DNA of 64,000 nucleotides from Thermoanaerobaculia bacterium (GTDB taxonomy: Bacteria; Acidobacteriota; Thermoanaerobaculia; Gp7-AA8). Each line of letters starts with the position of its first letter. Position 1 is the stretch's first letter. Shown here one piece after another: positions 52,083 through 60,572 of the stretch. The stretch is from positions 1-64,000 of the forward strand of contig JADGNZ010000003.1 of assembly GCA_017883205.1 (NCBI GenBank). Direction: 5' to 3'. Both the position numbers and the translations under genes were made by a program. The notes under the pieces are model-generated. The model was not told the DNA's origin, ran no database searches, and worked only from the letters and a program-made list of their open reading frames with translations.

Positions 52083-52107
52083 TCGGGGCGGCTACCGGCC
52101 GCCCCGA
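52083..52107 (+). terminator. Terminator-like hairpin after the acyl-CoA dehydrogenase gene
   Basis: A perfect 10-bp stem (TCGGGGCGGC at 52083-52092, GCCGCCCCGA at 52098-52107), with loop TACCG, is followed by ATCTTCCTCTCC. The T run is weak. Confidence 0.75.
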
Positions 52108-52244
52108 ATCTTCCTCTCCATCGTCTGACGCTCCCTCGCTACTTTTCTCCAGCTGCGGGAAAGACCGGTGTGATGTCGACTCGCAGGATTGTACGTGAGC
52201 CGAGCGCTCTGCTATCGTCGCGCCACGTCTTTGCGAGGTTCTCT

Positions 52245-52841
52245 TTGATCATCGAGTGCACGAGCTGTCAGTCGCGGTACCAATACGACGAGGACCGCTT
52301 CGAGCGGAAACCGGCGAAGAAGATCAAGTGCGCGAAGTGCGGGACCATCTTCGAGATCCACAATCCCGCGTTTGCGCCGAAGCCGGCGTCGCCCGTCGGC
52401 GAATCTGCCGGTGAATCCACCGCCCTCCGGCGCTCTGAGACGCGCACCCGCGCCGTGGAAATGCAGGAGGCGACGGCGGAAGCACCGCTGCCAGAGCGCG
52501 ACACCGGCCCGAAGCCGATCGTCACCCAACTTCCGCCCGGCCGGCGCATCTCTATCGCGATCCTGGCCGGCCCGGACGCAGGATCGATGTTTCGTGTCGA
52601 AAAGCCGCGCATCACCATCGGCCGCTCCGGTGCCGACCTCACCATCAACGACACCGAAGCCTCGCGTCAACACGCCGCGATCGAAGTGCGGGAAGACAGC
52701 ATCACCGTCGAAGATCTCAAATCGACAAACGGCACGACGGTTAACGGCGAGAAACTCACCCAGCCCGCCGAGCTTCAGGACAAGTCGGAGTTCCAGATCG
52801 GGAGCACGACACTGATGCTGATCGTCACGGAGGAGGGGTAA
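52245..52841 (+). CDS. Zinc-ribbon and FHA-domain protein
   Basis: I choose the TTG at 52245, which gives MIIECTSCQSRYQYDEDRF, the standard start of an MJ0042-type zinc ribbon (CTSC...CAKC). Upstream codons in frame add a non-conserved stretch. A disordered Ala/Pro/Glu-rich linker (about 50-105) leads to an FHA domain (about 110-195) with the phosphothreonine-binding residues in ITIGRSGADLTINDTEASRQHAAIEV and DLKSTNGTTVNGEKL. FHA domains read phosphothreonine marks, so a Ser/Thr kinase elsewhere is implied. The combination is common in myxobacteria and acidobacteria, with unknown targets. It converges with the haem cluster. Confidence 0.82.
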   Translation: MIIECTSCQSRYQYDEDRFERKPAKKIKCAKCGTIFEIHNPAFAPKPASPVGESAGESTALRRSETRTRAVEMQEATAEAPLPERDTGPKPIVTQLPPGRRISIAILAGPDAGSMFRVEKPRITIGRSGADLTINDTEASRQHAAIEVREDSITVEDLKSTNGTTVNGEKLTQPAELQDKSEFQIGSTTLMLIVTEEG

Positions 52842-52864
52842 TTTTCGACACGTCAGGGCAAGTC

Positions 52865-52898
52865 TCTCCGCGACCTCCGCGTCTCCGCGTGAAACGGT
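52865..52898. repeat. Single arm of the CGCGGAG-family repeat
   Basis: The sequence CTCCGCGACCTCCGCGTCTC and the following CGCGTGAAACGGTTTT correspond to one half of the palindrome at 3511-3578. The mirror arm is missing. It lies between convergent genes. Confidence 0.7.
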
Positions 52899-52899
52899 T

Positions 52900-54372
52900 T
52901 TAGCGCTCGAGCGTGTTCAGCACAGCTTCACACAGCGCCTGAACACTCGCGTTCGCAGCCTCAACGCCAACTTCGCGCCCATGCTTGCGAACTGCCTCAC
53001 TCGTCATCGGCCCGATCGACGCCAGTAGCGCACCGTCGAGTGACCGATCGCCAATCGCGGCGAAGAAATTGTCGACTGTCGAAGCGCTGGTGAACGTGAC
53101 GATGTCGATGTCGTGCAGCTCATCCGAATTCGCGGCGACCGGCATCGTTCGATACGCAACTGCCAGATGCACATCCGCTCCGCGACGCCTCATCTCCTCA
53201 ACAAACTCCTCCCGCCCCTCGGCAGCGCGAACAACGGCGATGCGCACACCTTTCTGATCGTCGTCAAAAAGCGGGATCAGTGCGGAGGACATGAACTTTT
53301 CCGGCACGAGGTCGGGGGCGAGGCCGCGCGTGCGGAGAGCAGCCGCGGTGCTCTCGCCGACGCAGGCCACGCGCGTGCCCGCGAGCGCGCGAACGTCGCG
53401 GCCTTTCGCGAAGAGGCGCTCGAAGAAGGCGGCCACTCCGTTCGACGACGTGAAGACGAGCCAGTCGAAACGCTCGTCGATGCTGCGATCGAGTGATTCG
53501 AACGACTCCGGCGGCGCGATGGTGATCGTCGGAAACTCGATGACGGTCGCGCCCGCCTCCTGAAAGAGCCGCTTGAGGTCCGAGGCTTGCTCGCGGGCGC
53601 GCGTGACGACAATCCGCTTGCCGAACAACGGCTTCGTTTCGAACCAGTTGATCGCGTCATGCATCTTTACGACGTCGCCGACGACGATCAGCGCGGGCGT
53701 GGGCAGCTTCGCGGCAGCAATCTTCGCTTCGATCGTCAAAAGCGTTCCGGCGACAGTGCGCTGTTCGGGTGTAGTCGCTTTCGAGATCACGGCGATGGGC
53801 CGATCGGGCGTCACGCCGTGCTCGATCAGTTTCGAAACGATCGTGCCGAGGTTGCCGAAGCCCATCATGAAAACGATGGTGCCGTCGAGTTGGGCGAGCG
53901 CATCCCACTTGATGCCGGTCGAGCTGTCGGATTCGTGACCGGTGACGAGCGTGAGCGACGTCGCGAACGAACGGTGCGTGACCGGGATACCGGCGTAGGC
54001 GGGTCCTGCGACGGACGACGAAATGCCCGGCACGATCTCGAATGCCACACCCGCCGCCACCAACTCCTCGGCCTCCTCGCCGCCGCGCCCGAAGACGAAC
54101 GGATCGCCGCCTTTGAGCCGCACGACCTTCTTCCCCTTTTTCGCTTCATCGATGAGGAGCTGATTGATCTGATCCTGCGGCAGCGTATGCGCCGCGGCGC
54201 GCTTGCCGACGTAAACAACCTCGGCGGTCTGCGAGACGCGTGACGCAATTTCCCGCGAGACGAGCGCGTCGATGGCGATGAAATCGGCGGAGCCGATGAG
54301 CTCCGCGGCTCTAAGCGTCAAGAGCGCGGGATCGCCGGGACCAGCGCCGACAAGGAAGACTTTACCGGTCAT
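52900..54372 (-). CDS. cobA-hemD: Fused uroporphyrinogen-III methyltransferase and uroporphyrinogen-III synthase
   Basis: Residues about 1-240 are the SAM-dependent methyltransferase CobA/SUMT: VFLVGAGPGDPALLTLRAAELI, YVGKRAAAHTLPQDQINQLL, RLKGGDPFVFGRGGEEAEEL, GISSSVAGPAYAGIPVTHR and MGFGNL. Residues about 250-490 are HemD: IVVTRAREQASDLKRLFQEAGATVIEFPTI, DWLVFTSSNGVAAFFERL, VACVGESTAAALR and VTFTSASTVDNFF. One chain thus closes uroporphyrinogen III and directs it to sirohaem or cobalamin. It is the last gene of the run GNAT-ccsA-hemA-hemC-cobA/hemD, though a 307-bp repeat-containing gap separates it from hemC. MetH at the right edge needs cobalamin. Confidence 0.93.
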   Translation of the reverse strand: MTGKVFLVGAGPGDPALLTLRAAELIGSADFIAIDALVSREIASRVSQTAEVVYVGKRAAAHTLPQDQINQLLIDEAKKGKKVVRLKGGDPFVFGRGGEEAEELVAAGVAFEIVPGISSSVAGPAYAGIPVTHRSFATSLTLVTGHESDSSTGIKWDALAQLDGTIVFMMGFGNLGTIVSKLIEHGVTPDRPIAVISKATTPEQRTVAGTLLTIEAKIAAAKLPTPALIVVGDVVKMHDAINWFETKPLFGKRIVVTRAREQASDLKRLFQEAGATVIEFPTITIAPPESFESLDRSIDERFDWLVFTSSNGVAAFFERLFAKGRDVRALAGTRVACVGESTAAALRTRGLAPDLVPEKFMSSALIPLFDDDQKGVRIAVVRAAEGREEFVEEMRRRGADVHLAVAYRTMPVAANSDELHDIDIVTFTSASTVDNFFAAIGDRSLDGALLASIGPMTSEAVRKHGREVGVEAANASVQALCEAVLNTLER

Positions 54373-54429
54373 GAGCGAAACTCCGTAACGCGATCGCGCT
54401 CTATCTTGAGACTTTGGCCAGAACCTCTA

Positions 54430-54639
54430 ATCGAGCGCCTTCTCCCCCCGCGCCTTTTGCGGGGGGAGAAGGTGCCGAAGGCGGATGAGGGGGGATTTGA
54501 ATAGGATGAGCACGGGCAATCGAGCGCGGCACTGAGGTTGTTCAAGACTTGAAGTGACGATGTCCCGTCGAGTGCCCCCTCATCCGGCCTTCGGCCACCT
54601 TCTCCCCCGCTGAAAAGCGCGGGGGAGAAGGCGCTCGAT
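54430..54639. repeat. 210-bp MITE-like element with long inverted arms
   Basis: Terminal words ATCGAGCGCCTTCTCC and GGAGAAGGCGCTCGAT are perfect inverted repeats. Each arm of about 62 bp carries its own small hairpin (CCCCCCGCGCC-TTTT-GCGGGGGG on the left; CCCCCGC-TGAAAA-GCGCGGGGG on the right). The arms continue to match through GCCGAAGGCGGATGAGGGGG and its complement. The centre (about 80 bp) is not symmetric. No transposase is encoded. It splits hemC from cobA-hemD. Confidence 0.8.
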
Positions 54640-54679
54640 TGAAGTGTGATGCGGAGGGAGATTATACGTTTGGTCGCGT

Positions 54680-55591
54680 TCATCCCAACGCTCCCACCAA
54701 TTCCATTGCGCCCTCGGCCACCAGCGCACGATAGACGTCATCGACGACCGAATCGGGATCGTTGCCGTTTCGCGATACCCGGATGGCGCGGTCACCTTCG
54801 AGCTCGCCGAAGAAGGCGCGGATCGTGATTGAGTGATTATCCTGCGTTGCATGCACGGCACAGGCGGAGTAGCAGTCGAGCAGTGTGCCGAACTTCTGCA
54901 GTACGCCGCGCTCGCATCGCGCCGCAACGGCGGTTGCCGGGTGATCGATCGAGGCGGCGATGTCCCGAGTTGAGCCCTCGCGCAGCGTCTCGATGGCGAC
55001 GATTCCCTGGCCGCAGGCGGGGAGCATCTCCTCGGTCGAAAAGTAGGACGTGATCTCGCTTGAGCGCCCGAGGCGTGTCAGGCCGGCGCTGGCGAGGATG
55101 GCGCCGTCGTAGAGACCCGCGCGCAGCTTGTTGATGCGCGTGTCGACGTTGCCGCGGATGTCTTCGATGTGCAGGCGGGGATAGAGCGTTCGAATCTGCG
55201 AGCGCCGGCGCGGAGCACTCGTTCCGATCACCGCACCATCCGGCAACGCAGCGATTGGCTTGCCTTCGATGTTCACCCAGGCGTCGCGCGGATCGGCACG
55301 TTCGAGAAAGCCGGCCAGGAGGAACTCGTCAGGAATGATCGAGGGAACATCTTTCAGGCTGTGGACGGCCACTTCGATCGCGCCGCGCAGAAGCGCTTCT
55401 TCAAGCTCCTTCACCCACAGTCCCTTGCCGCCGATTGCTGCGAGCGGCACGTCCTGCCGTTTGTCGGCGGTCGTTTTGAAGATAACGATTTCCGTTCGGT
55501 AGCCCTGCTCCGACAGTTTGTTCGCGACCTCATTTGACTGCCAGAGCGCAAGCTGGCTGCCGCGGGTGCCGATGCGTACGAGGCGGGTCAT
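54680..55591 (-). CDS. hemC: Hydroxymethylbilane synthase (porphobilinogen deaminase)
   Basis: It joins four porphobilinogen units into hydroxymethylbilane for haem, sirohaem and cobalamin. Markers: RIGTRGSQLALWQSNEVANKL, GLWVKELEEALLRGAIEVAVHSLKDVPS, GTSAPRRRSQI, DIRGNVDTRINKLRAGLYDGAILASAGLTRLG and PACGQGIVAIE. The cofactor cysteine would be in the LLDCYSACAVH region, where the usual GGC(Q/S)xP loop is altered: an aspartate precedes the Cys and a Tyr-Ser follows. The 303 residues are normal. Only 7 bp separate it from the upstream hemA gene, so they share a transcript. Confidence 0.94.
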   Translation of the reverse strand: MTRLVRIGTRGSQLALWQSNEVANKLSEQGYRTEIVIFKTTADKRQDVPLAAIGGKGLWVKELEEALLRGAIEVAVHSLKDVPSIIPDEFLLAGFLERADPRDAWVNIEGKPIAALPDGAVIGTSAPRRRSQIRTLYPRLHIEDIRGNVDTRINKLRAGLYDGAILASAGLTRLGRSSEITSYFSTEEMLPACGQGIVAIETLREGSTRDIAASIDHPATAVAARCERGVLQKFGTLLDCYSACAVHATQDNHSITIRAFFGELEGDRAIRVSRNGNDPDSVVDDVYRALVAEGAMELVGALG

Positions 55592-55598
55592 TGATGAT

Positions 55599-56858
55599 TC
55601 ATCGCAATCCGAAAATCTTCCGGATCGTCTTCCGCAGCGTCTCGCGCTCGGCGGGCTCCTCAGCTTCTTTGAGTTGCAGGATCGGGTAGTGAAGGATCTT
55701 GTTCACCATCTGTGTGGAGAGCTGCTCGATAGCGGCGCGCTGCTCCGGGCTCATCGGGCCAATCTTCCGAAGACACTTCTCGAGCTCCGCCGTGCGGATG
55801 TCCTCGAGTCGATGCTGTAGCTCGACGATCGTCGGCACGGCATCCTGCGCCACGAGGCGGCGGCGGAACACGTCTACTTCACGATCGACGATCTGCTCGG
55901 CCTCACCTGCCTTCTGCATGCGGATCTCGCGATTGGCGTCGGCGACGTTCTGCAGGTCGTCGATGTTGTAGAGATACGCACCGTCGATCGATGAGATGGC
56001 CGGCTCGATGTTGCGAGGCACGCAGAGGTCGACGAGGAAGAGGTTGCGCTTTCGGCGCGCCGCCAGGGCACGCTCGACATGGCTGCTCTCGATCACGAAA
56101 TGCGGCGCCGCCGTCGACGCGATGACGATGTCGCACGTCGCCAGATACGGCTCGATGCCATCGAACTTCACCGCCTGGCCGTGAAAGCGCTCGGCCAGCT
56201 CGACGGCGCGGTCGTGCGAGCGGTTGGCGACGAAGATCTGTTCCAGACCGAACGACGAGAGATGCTCCGCCGTCAGCTCGCCGATTTCACCAGCGCCAAC
56301 GAGCAGGACCTGCAGACCCTGCAGATTGCCGAAGATCTTCTTCGCCAGCTCGACCGCGGCGTACGGCACGGAGACAGCAAGCTCGCCAATGCCGGTGTCG
56401 GTACGAACCCTCTTCGCGACGCGCATCGTCTGATCGAAGACCTGGGAAAGGATCGAATCGAGCGAGCCACACTCGCGGCTGGCCATGAACGCGGCGCGCA
56501 CCTGCCCGCCGATCTGCGGTTCGCCGACGATCATCGAGTCGAGGCCGGAGGCGACGCGGAAGAGATGCTTGAGCACGTCTCCGTGCCGGAGGATGTAGAT
56601 GTGCTTTTCGAGCTCCGCGCGGTCGGTTCCTGCGCGTTGCGTCAGCCAATTCACGATCGGCTCGATGACGTCTTCGCCGGTTGCTGAGACGATGGCCTCC
56701 ACGCGATTGCAAGTGGAGAGAACGGCCACGCCGTCGATGCCGTCAACTGCGCGCAACGCTTCGAGCGCCGGCACCATCTGCGACGTCGCCACGCTGAGCC
56801 GCTCCCGCACGTCGACCGCTGCAGTGCGATGGTTCACGCCGACGGCGATCAGGGGCAT
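55599..56858 (-). CDS. hemA: Glutamyl-tRNA reductase
   Basis: First step of the C5 pathway to 5-aminolaevulinate: reduction of Glu-tRNA to glutamate-1-semialdehyde with NADPH. I use the ATG at 56858 (MPLIAVGVNHRTAAVDVRERL), which discards a repeat-derived extension. The catalytic Cys50 lies in VLSTCNRVEA. Other markers are HLFRVASGLDSMIVGEPQIGGQVRAA, VLLVGAGEIGELTAEHL, VANRSHDRAVELA and VDLCVPRNIEP. The 419 residues are normal. The palindromic 56883-56945 element lies just upstream, between it and ccsA. Confidence 0.95.
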   Translation of the reverse strand: MPLIAVGVNHRTAAVDVRERLSVATSQMVPALEALRAVDGIDGVAVLSTCNRVEAIVSATGEDVIEPIVNWLTQRAGTDRAELEKHIYILRHGDVLKHLFRVASGLDSMIVGEPQIGGQVRAAFMASRECGSLDSILSQVFDQTMRVAKRVRTDTGIGELAVSVPYAAVELAKKIFGNLQGLQVLLVGAGEIGELTAEHLSSFGLEQIFVANRSHDRAVELAERFHGQAVKFDGIEPYLATCDIVIASTAAPHFVIESSHVERALAARRKRNLFLVDLCVPRNIEPAISSIDGAYLYNIDDLQNVADANREIRMQKAGEAEQIVDREVDVFRRRLVAQDAVPTIVELQHRLEDIRTAELEKCLRKIGPMSPEQRAAIEQLSTQMVNKILHYPILQLKEAEEPAERETLRKTIRKIFGLR

Positions 56859-56882
56859 GGGACCTCCGCGGAGTACGTGCGT

Positions 56883-56945
56883 AGGAGGTCGGGAGTCGGG
56901 AGCCGGAGCGCGGTTTGTCTCCGACCCCCGACTCCCGACTCCCGA
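56883..56945. repeat. Inverted GGGAGTCGGG repeats
   Basis: GGAGGTCGGGAGTCGGGAG (56884-56902) faces ACCCCCGACTCCCGACTCCCG (56924-56944). It forms a strong hairpin between ccsA and hemA. Confidence 0.75.
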
Positions 56946-56951
56946 CACCCC

Positions 56952-57743
56952 TTACACATGATGTATCCCCAGAATCGCTACGACGATGGCTACGAACGCG
57001 CAGGCGCCGATCACCGCGGTGCGGCGCGTGCGGTAGGTGTCGTTCACATACGCCTGCAGCACGATTGCGAAAAGCACCCAGGCCGCCGCGGCAGCAACCT
57101 GTTTGACGCGGACGTCCATCAGCTCGGCCGATGTTTTATACGACCAGAGGATCCCCGCCAGGATGCCGAGGGTGTAGACGCTGAAACCGATGGCGAGCGC
57201 GCGGTAGCTGAGGGTCTTGCAAACGCTGAGGCTGGGAATCCAATCCCACAGTGCGCCGCGCTGCTTCGACTTCAAGGCCCGGTCCTGCGCCCAGGCCAGG
57301 GCGCCAAAGGCCAGTCCGATCAGCAGACCGGCCACGCCAATCGTGGTCAGGAGAATGTGCGCGATGAAGAGACGCGACACGGCAGCCGCGCTCCGCACGA
57401 ACGGCTCATGCACGACCGCGGAGACGGTCAGCAGCATGAGCACGAGCGGATAGACGAAGAATGCCGCGGCATGAACGCGGTAGCGGATGAAGAGCGCCAG
57501 CTCGATGGCGAAGAGGACCCAAGCCATGAATCCGGCGGCCTCGGGCAGGTTCGTCAGCGGCGGATGATGCGTCCGAATGCAAATCGTGCTGATCCACACC
57601 GTATGCGCCACAAAGCCCGCGATCATGATGCCGAGGGCGACGTGTTGCGGACGCTTCTCGCGGGTGAACAGGGTCACGAGCGCCATCACGGTTCCGGCGG
57701 CGTAAAGCGCAAGTGCGGCGTAGAGAGTGAAGTTGGGGCTCAT
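56952..57743 (-). CDS. CcsA/HemX-type cytochrome c assembly membrane protein
   Basis: The 263 residues contain eight hydrophobic segments and the pattern of HemX/CcsA-like proteins: histidines in HVALGIMIAGFVAHTVWISTICIRTHHPPLTNLPEAAGFMAWVLF, then VHEPFVR, LFIAHILLTTIGVAGLLIGLAFGALA and a late SYKTSAELMDVRVKQVAAAAAWVLFAIVLQAYVN. In many bacteria hemX lies directly before hemA, as here, and influences GluTR levels; CcsA relatives handle haem for cytochrome c. Which role applies is undecided. It begins 1 bp after the GNAT stop, so the two are coupled. Several c-type cytochromes are encoded elsewhere in the window. Confidence 0.85.
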   Translation of the reverse strand: MSPNFTLYAALALYAAGTVMALVTLFTREKRPQHVALGIMIAGFVAHTVWISTICIRTHHPPLTNLPEAAGFMAWVLFAIELALFIRYRVHAAAFFVYPLVLMLLTVSAVVHEPFVRSAAAVSRLFIAHILLTTIGVAGLLIGLAFGALAWAQDRALKSKQRGALWDWIPSLSVCKTLSYRALAIGFSVYTLGILAGILWSYKTSAELMDVRVKQVAAAAAWVLFAIVLQAYVNDTYRTRRTAVIGACAFVAIVVAILGIHHV

Positions 57744-57744
57744 G

Positions 57745-58239
57745 TCAGCTCGGCGTCAGCTTCTTGCAATAGACGACTTTATCGTCAGCGAGACGGTAGA
57801 AATCCTTGATCCGGGAGATCTCGTCATAACCACTGCGTTCATAGAACCGGACCGTTGGTGCGTAGCTTTCCTTCGAAGACGTTTCGATCAGGAGCATGCG
57901 CCCGCGCTGCCGCCGGACCTCATTCTCGACGAAACGCAGGAGGAGTTGCCCGATTCCCTGGCCCTGCCGCTTCGGATCGACGGCGATCCAGTAGAGGTCG
58001 AAAACACCGTCGGTGTGCGGCGTCGGACCGTAGCAGACATAGCCCTGCACCATTCGCTTCGGGCCCGTGGCAGGCTCCTCGAGGACGTGAACGATGTATT
58101 CGGCCTGAGCCGGATCGTCGTTGGCTTTGTCGACCAGCTCCATGGCGTCGCGCACTTCGACGTCGGTGAAGCGCGCAGTCGCGATCAGGATCTCCAGGAT
58201 GCGGCCGCGGTCGCGCAACTCGGCAGGGCGGATTTTCAT
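57745..58239 (-). CDS. GNAT-family N-acetyltransferase
   Basis: The ATG at 58239 gives MKIRPAELRDRGRILEILIATARF, the normal GNAT start, and 164 residues. The central strand and acetyl-CoA loop are VQGYVCYGPTPHTDGVFDLYWIAVDPKRQGQGIGQLLLRFVENEVRRQRG (QGQGIG), followed by the late VRFYERSGYDEISRIKDFY. The tyrosine-rich C-terminus is typical. It is the first gene of the minus-strand haem run. Substrate unknown. Confidence 0.88.
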   Translation of the reverse strand: MKIRPAELRDRGRILEILIATARFTDVEVRDAMELVDKANDDPAQAEYIVHVLEEPATGPKRMVQGYVCYGPTPHTDGVFDLYWIAVDPKRQGQGIGQLLLRFVENEVRRQRGRMLLIETSSKESYAPTVRFYERSGYDEISRIKDFYRLADDKVVYCKKLTPS

Positions 58240-58409
58240 GAGCGCTATCGTGCGGCGGTCATGGCCATCATAAGCGCGTTCCATTTGGTCTCGGCGATTC
58301 ACGGCAGGTCTCGTTCCTGACTGGAGACATTACGAAACCGCAGAGAAACGAAACGTCGGCGCGATCACGACGCAATGTAACGCCGGTCACAAAGCGGCGG
58401 TGTTCAGCG

Positions 58410-59657
58410 TCAGCTCACCTTGGCCGGCTTCAATCCAATGGCCGCGTACGCTTCGAAAAGATGCAGAAGGTCGCGCGGTACCCACGCCGTGATCATCATG
58501 GCCCGGTCGGTGACGCGCTGCTCATACACCTCGGCGACATCGTGCAGCTTAGCGATCACCCGCGCATCGTTGTGAGGGATCTCGAGCTGGATGACTTCGC
58601 CGTTTTCGAGCTCACGCTCCCGGATGATGTCGATGAGCCGTTCGATGTTGCGGCCGGTGAGGGCGGAGACGCTGGCGGCATTCTTTCGGCGGAGCTCGAA
58701 CATGTCGGTGCGATCGGCCTTGTTGTAGACCTCGATCACGCGATCCATGACCACGCCAAGCTCGCGCAGAACCGCCTCGCCGACCGCGCGCTGGTCCTCG
58801 AACTGCGGATGGCTCGAGTCGATGACGTGCAGCACGAGATCGGCAGCAACCGCTTCTTCCATCGTCGAGCGGAATGACGCGACAAGATGATGCGGCAGCT
58901 TGCGAATGAAACCGACTGTGTCGATGACGACTGTCTCGCGCGGCATGTCGAACGCGGCCCGCGCCGATTTGGCGTCGAGCGTCGCGAACAGCTTGTCAGC
59001 CGCATCTGCGGAGCCGCTGGTGAGCCGGTTGAAGAGCGTCGACTTCCCCGCATTCGTGTAGCCGACGAGGGCAACGGAGAAGACGGCGTTGCGCGATTTG
59101 CGCTGCGTCTCGCGCGTCCGCTCAATTTTCTCGAGCTCTTCCTTCAGCCGGGCGATGCGGTTGCGAATGATTCGCCGGTCGAGCTCGAGCTGCGTTTCGC
59201 CGACGCCTCGGGTTCCGATGCCGCCGGCCTGCCGTTCGAGGTGCGTCCATGCACGCGTCAGTCGCGGCAGCATGTACTCGAGCTGCGCTAGCTCCACCTG
59301 GGTGCGCGCCTCGCGGCTGCGGGCGCGGCCGGCGAAGATGTCGAGAATCAGTCCGCTGCGATCGATGACCTTGACCTCGGTGATCTTCTCCAGGTTGCGC
59401 ACCTGCGCGGGCGAGAGATCGTCGTCGAAAACGATGAGCGTGGCACCGCTGCGCTGGACGAGTGCCTTGATCTGCTCGGCTTTACCGCTGCCGACGTACG
59501 TGGCCGGATCAGGCCGCGGCCGCTTGGCGAAAACGCGGTCGACAACGGTGCCACCGGCTGTCTCGATCAGTTTTTCCAGCTCGGCGAGATGCTCTTCTGC
59601 GACGCTGCGGGTCAGGTCAGGAAGGATCAGAGCGACTGCGATTACGTTTTCGGGCAC
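58410..59657 (-). CDS. hflX: GTPase HflX
   Basis: The 415 residues comprise the HflX N-terminal domain (about 1-190), with the glycine-rich ATP/nucleotide site and family block [66 protein letters not shown]. A Ras-like G domain follows: G1 [12 protein letters not shown], G3 [14 protein letters not shown], G4 NKAD, G5 SALTG. It binds ribosomes and rescues or splits stalled or hibernating ones under stress. The C-terminal region (about 360-415) is the usual small domain. The start at ATG 59657 is standard. Confidence 0.95.
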   Translation of the reverse strand: [415 protein letters not shown]

Positions 59658-60007
59658 GTTGCGTTGAGAGGGGAATGATACAGGAGTTCTGCGAAGCCAT
59701 AGTCACGGACGCTGCTCTTCATCGCCGATTACCTGGTTCGTCAAGCCTCAGGAACGTCGAAAGACATCGATGTCGGGTGTCGTCTCCGCCGAGGCGTCGA
59801 TCTCCATAGCGACGTGAAGAACCTCGACATCAATATGGATAAGGAAACTGCGATGTTTCAAGAACTGGACAGCGGTGCTTAGAATCCGGACGATCGATGT
59901 GCGTAATCACAATTTGGACATCGCTATTCAAAATCAAGACATCAGCGACAACTGCTGGACGGTGATGTTAGGAATCTGGACATCTTTGTTGGAAATCTGA
60001 TCACAAC
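59658..60007. other. AT-richer intergenic flank of the 21-bp array
   Basis: No gene is supported. The region contains a perfect palindrome, GACATCGATGTC (59763-59774), and several GACATC/GATGT words (near 59826, 59852, 59927, 59940 and 59979). They resemble worn units of a related repeat and echo the words of the array at 40223-40516. Confidence 0.45.
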
Positions 60008-60406
60008 TTTTGATGGCCGAGTCAAATCTTTTGATGGCGGCATCAAATGTTTTGATGACCGAGTCAAATCTTCTGATGACGGGATCAAATGTTTTGATGG
60101 CGGAGTCAAATCTTTTGATGGCGGAGTCAAATCTTTTGATGACGGGATCAAATGTTTTGATGACCGAGTCAAATCTTTTGATGACGGGATCAAGTGTTTT
60201 GATGACCGAGTCAAATCTTTTGATGGCGGCATCAAATGTTTTGATGGCCGAGTCAAGTCTTTTGATGGCGGCATCAAATGTTTTGATGACCGAGTCAAAT
60301 CTTTTGATGACCGGATCAAATGTTTTGATGACGGAGTCAAATCCTTTGATGCCTGGATCAAATGTTTTGATGGCCGAGTCAAATGTTTTGATGGCCGAAT
60401 CAAAAC
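60008..60406. repeat. Nineteen tandem 21-bp units with alternating subtypes
   Basis: Exactly 19 units of 21 bp fill 399 bp. Subtype A is TTTTGATG-n-AGTCAAATC and subtype B is TTTTGATG-n-ATCAAATG. They alternate almost strictly, giving a 42-bp super-unit, with one A-A break at units 5-6. Each B unit is a hairpin: in unit 2 TTTGATG and CATCAAA pair around GCGG. Each B/A junction is another dyad (ATCAAA-n3-TTTGAT). The two dyad centres lie 10.5 bp apart, one helical turn. The units are about 43 % GC in a GC-rich genome. Frames are open on both strands (7-residue repeats), which follows from the length 21 = 3 x 7 and does not prove coding. Neither frame has a clear ribosome binding site. Confidence 0.92.
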
Positions 60407-60525
60407 TTGTGAGTCGAGGGCGCTGATTCTGGGAAGTATCGTGGCAAAATTTGCCGAATGCATCGATCTGCTACATCTGGGTCCATCTGCGGATCAATCA
60501 GGTGTGCAGGTATCTCGTCGCAAAT

Positions 60526-60557
60526 GAAAAAGGCGCCGTTCTCGCGGCGCCTTTTTC
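60526..60557. terminator. Bidirectional intrinsic terminator
   Basis: GAAAAAGGCGCCG (60526-60538) and CGGCGCCTTTTTC (60545-60557) form a 13-bp stem with a short loop. T runs are present on both strands. On the minus strand it ends the TM2-like gene. On the plus strand it would end any transcript running out of the 21-bp array. Confidence 0.92.
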
Positions 60558-60572
60558 GATGCTGGAAGCTGG

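Noticed and set aside
60008-60406. Possible CRISPR array or leucine-zipper gene
   Set aside because: Units of 21 bp leave no room for spacers. Open frames on both strands follow from the unit length and lack ribosome binding sites.
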